Assembly (NCBI GenBank): GCA_030629475.1
Contig: DAOVOU010000008.1
Location: 1-16,146, forward strand
Source: Desulfobacterales bacterium
GTDB taxonomy: Bacteria > Desulfobacterota > Desulfobacteria > Desulfobacterales > C00003060
DNA length: 16,146 nt
Direction of reading: 5' to 3'
The notes beneath the pieces are model-generated. The model was not told the DNA's origin, did no database searches, and saw nothing but the letters and a program-made list of their open reading frames with translations. Within the stretch, counting starts at the first letter, position 1; each line of letters begins with the position of its first letter. Below, one piece after another: positions 1 through 7,258 of the stretch. Position numbers and translations under genes: made by a program.

Positions 1-2
1 AC

Positions 3-680
3 ATGTGTCAAAACACTCATCATAGTCCTAGCGTGGCCTCCACTAGACGCTGGATTGTTTTTCTTCTCTGTACAGCCCTATGGCTCGTTTCCTGCGTCGT
101 GCCTGCATGGGCACACAAGGTCATGATCTTTGCCTGGGTAGAGGGGGATACGGTTTACACACAGAGCAAGTTTAGCGGCGGCAAAAAGGCCAAGAATTCC
201 ACGGTGGTCGTTTACGATGACAAAGGGAACCAACTCCTTGAGGGCAAAACCGATAACCAAGGGGAGTTTTCCTTCAAGGTTCCCAAAAAGGCCGATCTCA
301 AGATCGTTTTAAAGGCTTCCATGGGCCATATGGCGGAGTGGAAGATACCAGCCGAGGAGATCACGGCGGTCGCCCCTGTCTCCAAAAGCAGAAGTACCCC
401 TGAAGTCGGCGTTGAAGTTGCTACCAAAGAGACCGTCCCTGCGATAGATACCAAAACGAGCAAGGAGCGACCGGCTCCCACCACCGTGGGCTTGAGCCGA
501 CAGGAGATCAAGGCCCTCATCGATGAGTCCCTGGACAGAAAGCTTAGGCCAATTCTCAATATGCTGGCCAACTCCCTCGATCGTGGCCCTAAGGTGGGCG
601 AAGTGATAGGCGGTGTAGGCTATATCTTCGGCCTTGTGGGCGTGGCTTTGTATTTTGCAACCCGTAAAAAAGGGAAATAG
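3..680 (+). CDS. CbiL/NikL-type periplasmic protein of nickel/cobalt ECF transporter
   Basis: This 225-residue protein has an N-terminal signal peptide (Arg15-Arg16, then a hydrophobic stretch to about residue 36) with a likely cleavage after AWA, so the mature chain would begin at His38. Residues about 38-120 resemble the carboxypeptidase-regulatory-like beta fold of CbiL/NikL proteins. A Ser/Thr/Pro/Lys-rich linker follows (about 120-165), then a helix, and one C-terminal membrane segment (about 200-219, Gly-rich, with GYIFGLVG) ending in basic residues. In this family the protein is an auxiliary part of nickel or cobalt uptake systems exposed to the periplasm. It precedes cbiQ by 42 bases and cbiO follows, which supports the role. 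The ATG is only two bases into the window, so a further upstream start and the preceding S-component gene cannot be seen. Nickel against cobalt specificity cannot be told from sequence. Confidence 0.8.
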   Translation: MCQNTHHSPSVASTRRWIVFLLCTALWLVSCVVPAWAHKVMIFAWVEGDTVYTQSKFSGGKKAKNSTVVVYDDKGNQLLEGKTDNQGEFSFKVPKKADLKIVLKASMGHMAEWKIPAEEITAVAPVSKSRSTPEVGVEVATKETVPAIDTKTSKERPAPTTVGLSRQEIKALIDESLDRKLRPILNMLANSLDRGPKVGEVIGGVGYIFGLVGVALYFATRKKGK

Positions 681-722
681 GTATAGTTTGCGGTGAACTA
701 ATACGGGGAATAACAGAATCAG

Positions 723-1481
723 GTGATAGGGGAAGACTTTGCCAGTGTTGATTCTTTCATTCACCGTCTTGATCCTCGCGTCAAGATTGTTGTGGTGTTC
801 CTTTTCTCCATTGTTGTGGCCGTCTCCAATCGATTCGTGGTTCTGATGGCGGCCCTGGCTTTGGGCCTCTGTATTGTCTTGGCAGCCAGGTTGCCCATAA
901 AGGAGCTTATCCGACGACTCCTCCCTGTCAATATGTTCATCGTTTTTCTGTGGTTCTTTCTCCCCTTTACCTTTGAAGGTGAGCCCCTCTTTTCAGTGGG
1001 CCCGCTAGTTGGGACCCATGAGGGAGTGTTATATGCCGCCCGGATCAGCATTAAATCGAACGCTATTATGGTTGTGTTGATTGCACTGGTTGCCTCAACC
1101 TCCATCTTGACCTTAGGCCATGCCATGCATGAACTGAGGGCTCCAGAAAAGATCGTTCACCTCTTTTTCTTTACCTACCGATACCTTCATGTCATACACC
1201 AGGAGTATCTCCGGCTGGTGAATGCCATGAAGGTCCGAGGTTTCCGCCCTGGAACCAATATGCACACCTATAAAACCTTCGCCTGTTTGGTGGGGATGCT
1301 TCTGGTCAGGAGTTCCGACCGGGCAGAGAGGGTTCGCAATGCCATGCTGTGTCGGGGTTTCAGAGGAAAGCTTTACAGCCTTAGCCAGTTTTCTCTAAAA
1401 ACCAGCGACGTCATCTCCCTCATTGTGATGCTGGCTTTGGTCCTGGCATTGGGAGTATTGGAATGGACAAAAATAGCCTGA
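723..1481 (+). CDS. cbiQ: CbiQ, energy-coupling-factor transmembrane (T) component
   Basis: The 252-residue membrane protein matches CbiQ/EcfT in length and features. The N-terminus carries the typical HRLDPRVKI motif (residues 14-22). Several hydrophobic segments follow (about 20-57, 68-82, 112-132, 142-156, 184-195, 228-246). Two Ala-x-x-Arg-Gly motifs lie in the cytoplasmic coupling region: AMKVRG (168-173) and AMLCRG (207-212). In ECF transporters these helices dock on the ATPase and transmit ATP hydrolysis to the substrate-binding S component. The start is GTG with only a weak ribosome binding site, chosen because the family N-terminus begins here. The last 19 bases overlap the start of cbiO in another frame, so translation of the two is probably coupled. 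Confidence 0.92.
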   Translation: MIGEDFASVDSFIHRLDPRVKIVVVFLFSIVVAVSNRFVVLMAALALGLCIVLAARLPIKELIRRLLPVNMFIVFLWFFLPFTFEGEPLFSVGPLVGTHEGVLYAARISIKSNAIMVVLIALVASTSILTLGHAMHELRAPEKIVHLFFFTYRYLHVIHQEYLRLVNAMKVRGFRPGTNMHTYKTFACLVGMLLVRSSDRAERVRNAMLCRGFRGKLYSLSQFSLKTSDVISLIVMLALVLALGVLEWTKIA

Positions 1482-2218
1482 TCATCAGCCTGGAGGATAT
1501 ATCCTTCAACTATCAGGGTGGGGTCCCTGTCCTTGACAAGCTCAACCTATCATTCTACCAGGGAGACCGGATGGGCTTGATGGGACCCAACGGAAGCGGG
1601 AAAACCACTCTGTTTCACGTTATCATGGGGCTGTTAAAACCCTCTTCTGGGAGGATGGAGATTTTCGGCAGGCCTGTTAGGGAAGAAAAAGACTTTGGAG
1701 GTGTGCGTCAAAGAATCGGCCTGCTTTTTCAGGATGCAGACGACCAGTTGTTTAGCCCCACGGTCTTGGAGGATGTTGCCTTTGGCCCCTTGAATCTGGG
1801 CAAGTCACAGGATGAGGCCAAGACCATTGCCCACAGGACATTGGAGTCCTTGGGTTTGGCCGGTTTTGAGGACAGGATAACCTACAAGCTATCCGGTGGG
1901 GAAAAAAGACTTGTCTCCCTTGCCACGGTCCTGGCTATGGAACCGCAGGTATTGTTCCTGGACGAACCAAGCACGGGCTTAGATCAAACAACGGGAAAGC
2001 GACTTATTGATATTCTGAAGAACCTTAACCTTTCCTACATCCTTGTTTCCCACAACATCGACTTCCTCACGGAGACAACCGACTATATCAGCTATATGGC
2101 CAACGGAAAGATTTCTCTTGACGAGGAAAGCATTCCCCACACCCACGTACACATCCACAAATACGGCAGATATGCCCACAAACATAGTCTCGGCGGGCCA
2201 CACAAAGAGAGGACTTAG
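1463..2218 (+). CDS. cbiO: CbiO, cobalt/nickel ECF transporter ATPase with His-rich tail
   Basis: This ABC ATPase of 251 residues has the full motif set: Walker A GPNGSGKT (41-48), Q-loop Gln90, signature LSGGEKR (143-149), Walker B VLFLDEP (163-169) and switch His197. It powers metal uptake with CbiQ. After the ATPase domain is a short tail with seven His (226, 228, 230, 232, 239, 241, 247), partly as HxHxHxH. Such tails are known in metal-specific CbiO/NikO proteins and may bind Ni or Co at the cytoplasmic exit; here that is inferred. A ribosome binding site (GGGAG, 7 bases before the ATG) lies inside cbiQ. No terminator is obvious directly after the stop. Confidence 0.92.
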   Translation: MDKNSLIISLEDISFNYQGGVPVLDKLNLSFYQGDRMGLMGPNGSGKTTLFHVIMGLLKPSSGRMEIFGRPVREEKDFGGVRQRIGLLFQDADDQLFSPTVLEDVAFGPLNLGKSQDEAKTIAHRTLESLGLAGFEDRITYKLSGGEKRLVSLATVLAMEPQVLFLDEPSTGLDQTTGKRLIDILKNLNLSYILVSHNIDFLTETTDYISYMANGKISLDEESIPHTHVHIHKYGRYAHKHSLGGPHKERT

Positions 2219-2234
2219 TTCGCTACGCTCGCAA
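2213..2234. repeat. 22-bp repeat overlapping the cbiO stop (copy 1 of 2)
   Basis: The sequence at the cbiO stop codon recurs at 3712-3733 just after the DUF4198 gene with two mismatches. Its core TTCGCTACGCTCGC is GC-rich and partly self-complementary. It looks like one of the small palindromic repeats scattered through this window. Function unknown. Confidence 0.55.
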
Positions 2235-2286
2235 AAGGAAATTCCTATACAGTCAAGTTAACACCCCCACCCTGCCCCCCCTGAAG

Positions 2287-2673
2287 CATAAGCGCTAAGT
2301 TATTTTTGCACCGGATGGACTGTGGAAGGTTTGCTGAAAAAAATGAACATCGAACGTCCAACATCGAACGTTGAATGGAAAAAAGGGAGACCCAGAGATG
2401 GTTAAAACTCATTCAGCGTGTACCATTAATTAAAAAACCTGAACTACTAAACGATATTTTAGAGGAAACAGAAGAATTAATTAAGATTTTCGTTACGAGT
2501 ATCAAAACGGCTGCAAAGAAACAGAAATAGCCGTTGAATGTTCGGTATTGGATATTCGTTTTTCATTCGACGTTGGACGTTCGATGTTGGACGTTCGATG
2601 TTCATCTTTCAAAACAATTCCGCACGGCATAAATGTAACCTGTGAATGTTTACAAAACAACTTAGCGCTTATG
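2287..2673. repeat. nested inverted-repeat element
   Basis: Two sets of inverted arms enclose about 200 bases. The outer arms (2287-2301 and 2659-2673) are 15 bases, perfectly complementary, around AAGCGCTAAGTT. C-rich or G-rich flanks of similar composition lie just outside them (about 2262-2286 and 2674-2705). The inner arms (2343-2371 and 2577-2605) match over 29 of 29 bases and are built from ACATCGAACGTCC-like units. The interior holds a four-helix-bundle gene remnant at 2375-2530. The nested symmetry suggests a defined mobile or repetitive unit rather than random spacer. No transposase is present. Confidence 0.65.
2375..2530 (+). pseudogene. C-terminal remnant of a four-helix-bundle (S23/IVP-like) protein
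   Basis: A 51-codon open frame follows a TGA directly upstream. Its product contains RWLKLIQRVP, then EETEELIKIFVTSIKTAAKK. This resembles the last half of the four-helix-bundle family related to proteins encoded in 23S rRNA intervening sequences, whose members are usually about 115-130 residues and end in a similar EL-x-KI-x-x-SI-KT helix. The N-terminal helices are missing, and their place is taken by the inner inverted-repeat arm ending four bases before the ATG. It could be a decayed gene or an unusually short intact one. No clear ribosome binding site is present. The family match is from memory of its pattern and has not been searched. Confidence 0.5.
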
Positions 2674-2743
2674 GCCCTCTGAAGGCGGCGGGTTTGGGCG
2701 GGGGTAAAAAGTGCAAAGCCACAAAATTTTTTCGTTGGTTCTC

Positions 2744-2772
2744 TTGACAGGGGGGACAAAATACAGTATAGA
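2744..2772 (+). promoter_or_regulatory. sigma70-like promoter of the DUF4198 gene
   Basis: A perfect TTGACA (2744-2749) is followed after 17 bases by TATAGA (2767-2772), close to the TATAAT consensus. Transcription would start near 2779 and produce a leader of about 146 bases before the gene at 2925. Confidence 0.65.
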
Positions 2773-2778
2773 TCCAAC

Positions 2779-2924
2779 TCCTAAGAATTGGGGGCTGAAG
2801 CTCCTAGTCATTGGTCCAATAATTAGAACCCAAAAAGCCATGAAGGTTCAGGTCACCAGAAGGTGCCAATCCTCGTGGCTTTTTTTTGGGGGGGAAAAAA
2901 CTTTTTTAGGAGAAGGAGGTCATT
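2779..2924 (+). promoter_or_regulatory. structured leader, candidate attenuator or riboswitch
   Basis: Between the promoter and the start codon the leader can form a hairpin GGGGC/GCTCC with a TGAA loop (about 2791-2804), then a strong intrinsic terminator (2834-2887). A Shine-Dalgarno AAGGAGG (2913-2919) follows, 5 bases before the ATG. GAACC at 2826-2830 could instead pair with GGTTC at 2845-2849 inside the terminator stem, giving an alternative fold. This arrangement is typical of transcription attenuation. I do not recognise a known riboswitch class. A metal signal is plausible only because of the gene it controls. Confidence 0.5.
2834..2887 (+). terminator. intrinsic terminator inside the DUF4198 leader
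   Basis: AAAGCCATGA (2834-2843) pairs over all 10 positions (one G-U) with TCGTGGCTTT (2873-2882). An inner stem CACC/GGTG with an AGAA loop stacks on it, and eight T follow at 2880-2887. It lies 38 bases before the start codon, so it would stop transcripts of the downstream gene unless relieved. Confidence 0.7.
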
Positions 2925-3695
2925 ATGAAAAAGGGTACTTTCTTGGTTCTCTTCCTGGTACTGGCTCTTGTGACGGCGGGGCGGGCTTCGGCTCATTATG
3001 GGATGGTCATTCCCTCTGACCAGATGGTGATGCAAGGAGAAGATACGAATATCAAACTGCATCTTTTGTTCTGGCATCCCTTTGAGGGCCATGGGATGGA
3101 ACTGGTAAAGCCTGCAAAGTTTGCTGTGGTGATCAGTGGCAAGGAAACAAATCTGATAGGCTCTCTCAAACCCACCAGAACAAAAGGGCATCAGACATGG
3201 ACTGCAAGCTACAAGATCAAGCGACCCGGTGTTTACGTATTTTATATGGAGCCTCAACCTTACTGGGAACCCGCAGAGGACTGCTACATTATCCACTACA
3301 CGAAAGTCGTGGTTACCGCATTTGGCGATGACGAGGGGTGGGACGAGGAGATTGGACTCAAGACCGAGATTGTTCCCCTGTCCAAACCATATGGCCTTTA
3401 CGCTGGTAACGTTTTCCAGGGGATCGTAAAGCTTGACGGCAAACCTGTACCGTATGCCGAGGTTGAGGTGGAGTATTATAACAAGGATGGCAGATACGCG
3501 GCCCCTACCGATTACATGGTGACTCAAACCATTAAGGCTAACAGCAACGGCGTTTTTACCTATGCCGCACCAAAGGCTGGCTGGTGGGGTTTTGCCGCCC
3601 TGAACACCTCGGACACTAAGAAAAAACACCAGGGTGAGGACAAGGATATCGAGCTGGGAGCAGTCCTATGGGTGAAATTTCACGACATGAAGTAG
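2925..3695 (+). CDS. DUF4198 (NikK/COG5266-type) periplasmic metal-uptake protein
   Basis: The 256-residue protein has a signal peptide (MKKG, a hydrophobic run to about residue 18, cleavage after ASA at residue 23), so the mature protein would start at His24. The body fits the DUF4198 family, annotated as the periplasmic component of cobalt/nickel ABC-type uptake. It has the early HYGMVIPSD segment, a HPFEGHG cluster (His51, His56) and further His and acidic residues that could bind metal. The second half (about 155-250) is a beta-rich domain with KLDGKPVPYAEVEV, resembling a carboxypeptidase-regulatory-like repeat. A strong ribosome binding site precedes the ATG. It follows cbiO on the same strand but has its own promoter and attenuator-like leader, so it is probably regulated separately. 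The family call is firm; the metal is inferred. Confidence 0.82.
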   Translation: MKKGTFLVLFLVLALVTAGRASAHYGMVIPSDQMVMQGEDTNIKLHLLFWHPFEGHGMELVKPAKFAVVISGKETNLIGSLKPTRTKGHQTWTASYKIKRPGVYVFYMEPQPYWEPAEDCYIIHYTKVVVTAFGDDEGWDEEIGLKTEIVPLSKPYGLYAGNVFQGIVKLDGKPVPYAEVEVEYYNKDGRYAAPTDYMVTQTIKANSNGVFTYAAPKAGWWGFAALNTSDTKKKHQGEDKDIELGAVLWVKFHDMK

Positions 3696-3711
3696 TGAGA
3701 AAAGCAAGTGA

Positions 3712-3733
3712 ACTTAGTTCGCTTCGCTCACAA
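3712..3733. repeat. 22-bp repeat after the DUF4198 gene (copy 2 of 2)
   Basis: This copy begins 17 bases after the stop codon and matches 2213-2234 at 20 of 22 positions. Both copies follow the end of a metal-uptake gene on the plus strand. Confidence 0.5.
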
Positions 3734-3741
3734 TTGGAATA

Positions 3742-3840
3742 ATGGAATGCTGGAATATTGGGTTAAGAGGAATAGAAACAATTTAGAAATGATTTCTTTC
3801 GGCCTTTTATCCCCAACATTCCACTATTCCAACATTCCAT
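3742..3840. repeat. imperfect inverted repeat of TGGAAT units
   Basis: The left arm (about 3742-3762) is built from ATGGAATGCTGGAATA units. The right arm (about 3811-3840) carries the complement, with one extra unit. About 48 bases lie between them. The rest of the 3696-3989 spacer holds no gene that I can support. Confidence 0.5.
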
Positions 3841-3915
3841 ATTGATGGCACAGAAAACTGCCACTGAAAGATAAATGATTACAACCAGTTGTAGAAATTC
3901 CGAGACGTCAAATTA

Positions 3916-3934
3916 CCGCCACCAGAGGTGGTGG
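3916..3934 (-). terminator. hairpin downstream of the cupin gene, possible weak terminator
   Basis: CCGCCACC and GGTGGTGG form an 8-bp stem (one G-U) with a 3-base AGA loop, 55 bases past the stop of the minus-strand cupin gene. No strong T-run follows on that strand, so termination is uncertain. It could also be a relic of an IS200-like end. Confidence 0.3.
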
Positions 3935-3989
3935 CTTGTTCTATTAGCCCTGAACTTTAAAAAGCTGCTCGAGGAAATAGACGCTTACA

Positions 3990-4394
3990 TCAGGCAAAAT
4001 CATGGTAGGGATGGTCATCTTCAGGATCATACAGGGCATCATAGTATTCAATCACCTGAGCATGTTCGACGGCCCTAAATCTATGGGCACACATCGGCCT
4101 TATTTCAACCCTGTGTCCGGAGCACAACCGGATGGTTGTTTTTTCATCGGTCTCAAGATCTACCAAGGAGACTTCTAACTCACCTGAAATCACATAGAAA
4201 TGTTCGGTCTTCACTTTGTGGTAATGGCCACCCCTAAAGTGATTCTCTCCCGGATTCAGTGAAAAATACCCAAGGTGCTTGAAGGGTTGACCATCCGCAA
4301 TCAAGGCCAGTTCGCCTCTGTCCTGCAGGAGCCTCTTTTCTCTTAAGAATTCTTCAGTCACCGGAAGTTCTTCGATCTTAATCTTTTCAGTCAT
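3990..4394 (-). CDS. small cupin-domain protein
   Basis: The 134-residue protein is a single cupin barrel. Motif 1 is GGHYHKVKTEHFYVISGELEV, giving the metal-ligand pattern His57, His59 and Glu64. Motif 2 contains RVEIRPMCAHRF with His104 as the expected fourth ligand. Cupins of this size bind a metal or a small sugar or acid ligand, and some sense or modify small molecules; the substrate here cannot be told. A ribosome binding site (GAGGA, 7 bases upstream) supports the ATG. It lies 61 bases downstream of the histidine kinase on the same strand and could be cotranscribed. It is similar in outline to cupins linked to nucleotide-sugar metabolism, but no neighbour supports that. Confidence 0.75.
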   Translation of the reverse strand: MTEKIKIEELPVTEEFLREKRLLQDRGELALIADGQPFKHLGYFSLNPGENHFRGGHYHKVKTEHFYVISGELEVSLVDLETDEKTTIRLCSGHRVEIRPMCAHRFRAVEHAQVIEYYDALYDPEDDHPYHDFA

Positions 4395-4455
4395 AACAAA
4401 ATCCTCACCAGTAATGCTTTTTGTACTGGCGATAGTACTCGGCAGTAATCCATAA

Positions 4456-6693
4456 TCACTGATCCAAGAATTCTCTCACCTTCTTGAGCATATCTTTGAG
4501 ATTATATGGCTTGCCGATAAACCCGGCAGCGCCAGATTCGAGCGTTTCCTTTACCTTGCCGATGCTCGGATAGCCACTGGCAATGATCACTTTGACTTCG
4601 GGGTCAATTTTAAGAAGTTCCTGCAAGCATTTGTGCCCACCCATGCCAGGCATGCCAACGTCCAGGATCACCAAATCAATCCGGTCCTTTTCCGTCTTAT
4701 AGATCTCAACGGCCCATTCCCCGCTTTTAGCCGTGATGGCTGTGTAACCATACTGCCTTAACATATCTTGTTCAAGATCCAGAAGAGTCTCTTCATCATC
4801 AACAAGGAGTATTGTTTCATGGCCACCACATATTTCTGCTTCCTTTTTAGGCTCTACTTCTTGGTCTACGTCATTAGCCTCTAATACTGGAAAATAAATC
4901 TTAAAGGCCGTCCCCTGTCCAGGCTCACTGTAACACATGATGTGTCCACCATGACTTTTTACAATACCGTAAACCATGGCCAGACCAAGCCCTGTTCCTT
5001 TGCCTAATTCCTTTGTGGTGTAAAAAGGCTCGAATATGTGTTCCAATATCTCCTTGTCCATGCCATGTCCGGTATCCGAAATACTCACCAGGACATATTC
5101 CCCGGAGACGACTTCCAAATGGGCCTTACAGTATGTTTCATCCAGGATCACGTTTTTCGTTTCAAAAACAAGTTTGCCCCCATCCGGCATGGCATCCTTG
5201 GCATTAATCCCCAAATTCATCATGATCTGTTCAAGCTGGATAGGATCTGCATTGATGGTCTTAAGGTCTTGGGCCAAATGCAATTCGATATCTATCATCT
5301 TGGGAATCGTTCTCTGAAGTAGCGTGTGGGCCTGTATTACTTCCCGATTAAGATCCATTGGCCTCAACTTGCTTTCCACTTTCCTGCCAAAAACGAGAAG
5401 TTGTCTGGTCAGTTCAGCAGCCCTCCGAGTTGATTTGTCAATCTGGTTCAAATAACGACTCTCGGACTCCTTTCCCTCGTTTTTCATTGACAGCAGTTGA
5501 ACATAACCCGATATAGCCTGAAGAATATTGTTGAAGTCATGGGCAATGCCGTCAGCCAGGGTGCCAATGGCCTCCATCTTCTGAGCGTGCTGGAGTTGGG
5601 CTTCCAATTTCTTTTTTTCTTCCTCGGCCCGCTTGCGATCCGTGATGTTATGCATCAAGCCCTGAAGAAAGAGAGGATTGCCAGTTTCATCCCTGACCAT
5701 AATTGCTTCATCCCTAAACCAGATGGTGTGACCGTCTTTGGTTAACATTCGATATTCAGAAACAAAGGGGCTGCCGCTTTCATGACTTAATGCTACTTCT
5801 TTGAGTACGCGCTCTCGGTCTTCAGGATGAAGCTGTTTATCCCAGATATTTGGATCTTTTTCATACTCCTTTGGTGAAAAGCCCAGCATCCGTTCGATTT
5901 GAGGACTGACATAGAGAGTTGTGCTTGTCTCATCCAGTGCGGCAGTATACGTAATGGCCGGGAGTTGTTCTACCAGGGTCCGATACCTGACTTCTGACTC
6001 TCTGAGCGCCTCCTCTGCCCGCTTGCGCTCGCCTATTTCTTCATTGAGTTGCCGTGCGTATATTATTGATTGTTCATAAGCAATTTCCGTTCGCTTAATA
6101 GTGTCACGTAGCTCCTCCTCAGCTCGCTTGCGCTCGGCGATCTCTAACCGCAATTTCTCATTGGACTCCAAGAGTTCAGCCGTACGTCCTCGCACCCGTA
6201 TTTCCAGCTCGTCGCGGGCTTTTTGCAATGCCTTCTTGGCTCGCTTTCGGTCTGTGATATTGCGGGAAACCTCCACCACCATCTTTGGCCGGCCATCGCT
6301 GTCCCATGCAGCCACACTGGCCTTACACCAGAATATCATACGCTTCCCGTCGGCCCTAATCACTTCTGTTTCATGCTTGTGAACCTTCCCATCTTCAAAA
6401 GATTTCGTCACCACGCATGGCTCGCAAGGTTTGTCATACCCATGGTAAGCGCTATAGCACTTCTTGCCAACCAGGTCCGGCCCGAACAATTCCCTTGCAA
6501 CATCGTTGGCCCACACAATGTTGTGTTGCTCGTCCATCATGCTCATGTGATCTGTCACCGAAGCAATAATCCCTGCCAGCTTCTCCTCACTTTCCCTCAG
6601 CGCCTCATCCGCCCGCCTGCGCTCAACGGCTTCCTTTTCCAACTCCTTGACCTTTTCTTCCAATTCTTTATAGGTCAGCTTTTTGCCAATCAC
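4456..6693 (-). CDS. cytoplasmic PAS-PAS hybrid histidine kinase with receiver domain
   Basis: A 745-residue sensor without membrane segments. Order: short coiled coil; PAS1 (about 35-148) with Cys79, Cys90 and Cys93 in a C-x10-C-x2-C pattern; a long coiled coil (about 150-235); PAS2 (about 236-352); HisKA with phosphoacceptor His385 in GIAHDFNNILQ; HATPase with NLGINAKDA (Mg-binding Asn497), DTGHG (540-544), FEPFYTTK and GKGTGLGLA; and a C-terminal receiver (about 628-743) with Asp632/633, phosphoacceptor Asp678 and Lys728. It would sense a cytoplasmic or redox signal and autophosphorylate; no output regulator is adjacent. I chose the GTG at 6693 because GGAGG lies 5 bases upstream and the paralogue at 7381-8088 starts at the same place in its sequence. 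The frame stays open to a TTG at 6723, which touches a repeat and has no ribosome binding site. Confidence 0.9.
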   Translation of the reverse strand: MIGKKLTYKELEEKVKELEKEAVERRRADEALRESEEKLAGIIASVTDHMSMMDEQHNIVWANDVARELFGPDLVGKKCYSAYHGYDKPCEPCVVTKSFEDGKVHKHETEVIRADGKRMIFWCKASVAAWDSDGRPKMVVEVSRNITDRKRAKKALQKARDELEIRVRGRTAELLESNEKLRLEIAERKRAEEELRDTIKRTEIAYEQSIIYARQLNEEIGERKRAEEALRESEVRYRTLVEQLPAITYTAALDETSTTLYVSPQIERMLGFSPKEYEKDPNIWDKQLHPEDRERVLKEVALSHESGSPFVSEYRMLTKDGHTIWFRDEAIMVRDETGNPLFLQGLMHNITDRKRAEEEKKKLEAQLQHAQKMEAIGTLADGIAHDFNNILQAISGYVQLLSMKNEGKESESRYLNQIDKSTRRAAELTRQLLVFGRKVESKLRPMDLNREVIQAHTLLQRTIPKMIDIELHLAQDLKTINADPIQLEQIMMNLGINAKDAMPDGGKLVFETKNVILDETYCKAHLEVVSGEYVLVSISDTGHGMDKEILEHIFEPFYTTKELGKGTGLGLAMVYGIVKSHGGHIMCYSEPGQGTAFKIYFPVLEANDVDQEVEPKKEAEICGGHETILLVDDEETLLDLEQDMLRQYGYTAITAKSGEWAVEIYKTEKDRIDLVILDVGMPGMGGHKCLQELLKIDPEVKVIIASGYPSIGKVKETLESGAAGFIGKPYNLKDMLKKVREFLDQ

Positions 6694-6723
6694 AACACCC
6701 TCCAAATCATTTTTCTTCCTCAA

Positions 6724-6805
6724 AACCGTTCACGACATTCTATTTACCGCTTTTCAAATTCATATTCTCTCTGCGTTCTTTGCGCACTCTGCGGTGAACT
6801 ATTAC
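6724..6805. repeat. 82-bp direct repeat, copy A (3' side of arfB)
   Basis: It begins AACCGTTCACGACATTC and ends GGTGAACTATTAC. It recurs at 7259-7379 nearly identically except for an inserted block. It overlaps the TAA of arfB and ends just before the kinase. Read on the minus strand it contains a 7-codon frame (MNLKSGK, 6740-6763). Confidence 0.85.
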
Positions 6806-7230
6806 TCTTCCTTGAAACGCGGAACGGATCGTCGCATGCGTTTGGTCTCGCTGCGACGACGCTTGGCCTCCAACCGGCGCCTCTTCGATGCGAGCGTCGG
6901 CCTTGCCCTACGGCGGACTTTGGGCTTTTCGGCCGCCTTGCGGATCAACTCGACCAGCCGGTCGATCGCGTCCTGACGATTTCGTTCCTGCATACGGAAC
7001 CGCCGGGCATCGATAATCAGTACACCGTCTCCGGTAATCCGCCTGCCAGCCAGACGAATCAGACGCTCACGAACGTCATCGGGCAAGGAGGGGGAGTTGC
7101 CCACGTCAAAGCGGAGCTGCACGGCCGTGGCCACCTTGTTGATATTCTGCCCGCCCGGTCCCGAGGCGCGGATGAATTCCTGTTGGATTTCGCTCTCGTC
7201 AATTGCTATGGTGCGCGTGATGTGAATCAT
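6802..7230 (-). CDS. arfB: ArfB (YaeJ) peptidyl-tRNA hydrolase for ribosome rescue
   Basis: The 142-residue protein has the release-factor catalytic loop SGPGGQNINK (GGQ at 26-28), which hydrolyses peptidyl-tRNA in the ribosome. A very basic C-terminal tail (about 100-142, rich in Arg and Lys) is the part that in ArfB enters the empty mRNA channel of stalled ribosomes. The lack of the codon-recognition domains of RF1/RF2 and the length of about 140 residues fit ArfB. The ribosome binding site before the ATG is weak. The gene is bracketed by two copies of an 82-bp repeat, and its stop codon lies inside one of them. It seems more GC-rich than the kinases on either side, which may reflect separate acquisition; this is a visual impression and was not computed. 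Confidence 0.9.
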   Translation of the reverse strand: MIHITRTIAIDESEIQQEFIRASGPGGQNINKVATAVQLRFDVGNSPSLPDDVRERLIRLAGRRITGDGVLIIDARRFRMQERNRQDAIDRLVELIRKAAEKPKVRRRARPTLASKRRRLEAKRRRSETKRMRRSVPRFKEE

Positions 7231-7258
7231 GCTTGCGTCTTTATCGCCATTACTTCGT

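Noticed and set aside
2343..2605. CRISPR-like repeats
   Set aside because: The repeated units are in inverted arms without regular spacers, and no cas genes are present. The same holds for the other spacer repeats.
2834..2887. Resemblance of the leader hairpin to the loop of small SRP RNA
   Set aside because: The GGTCACCAGAAGGTG segment only loosely recalls the SRP tetraloop region, and the strong T-run and position before a gene fit a terminator better.
2711..3019. Open frame spanning the DUF4198 leader
   Set aside because: It crosses the promoter, terminator and ribosome binding site of a real gene, and the product resembles nothing known.
3875..4078. 67-codon plus-strand frame
   Set aside because: It overlaps the cupin gene on the opposite strand and a hairpin, with no ribosome binding site or recognisable motif.
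4456..6723. Kinase start at the TTG at 6723
   Set aside because: No ribosome binding site precedes it and it touches the 82-bp repeat, whereas the GTG at 6693 has GGAGG at good spacing.
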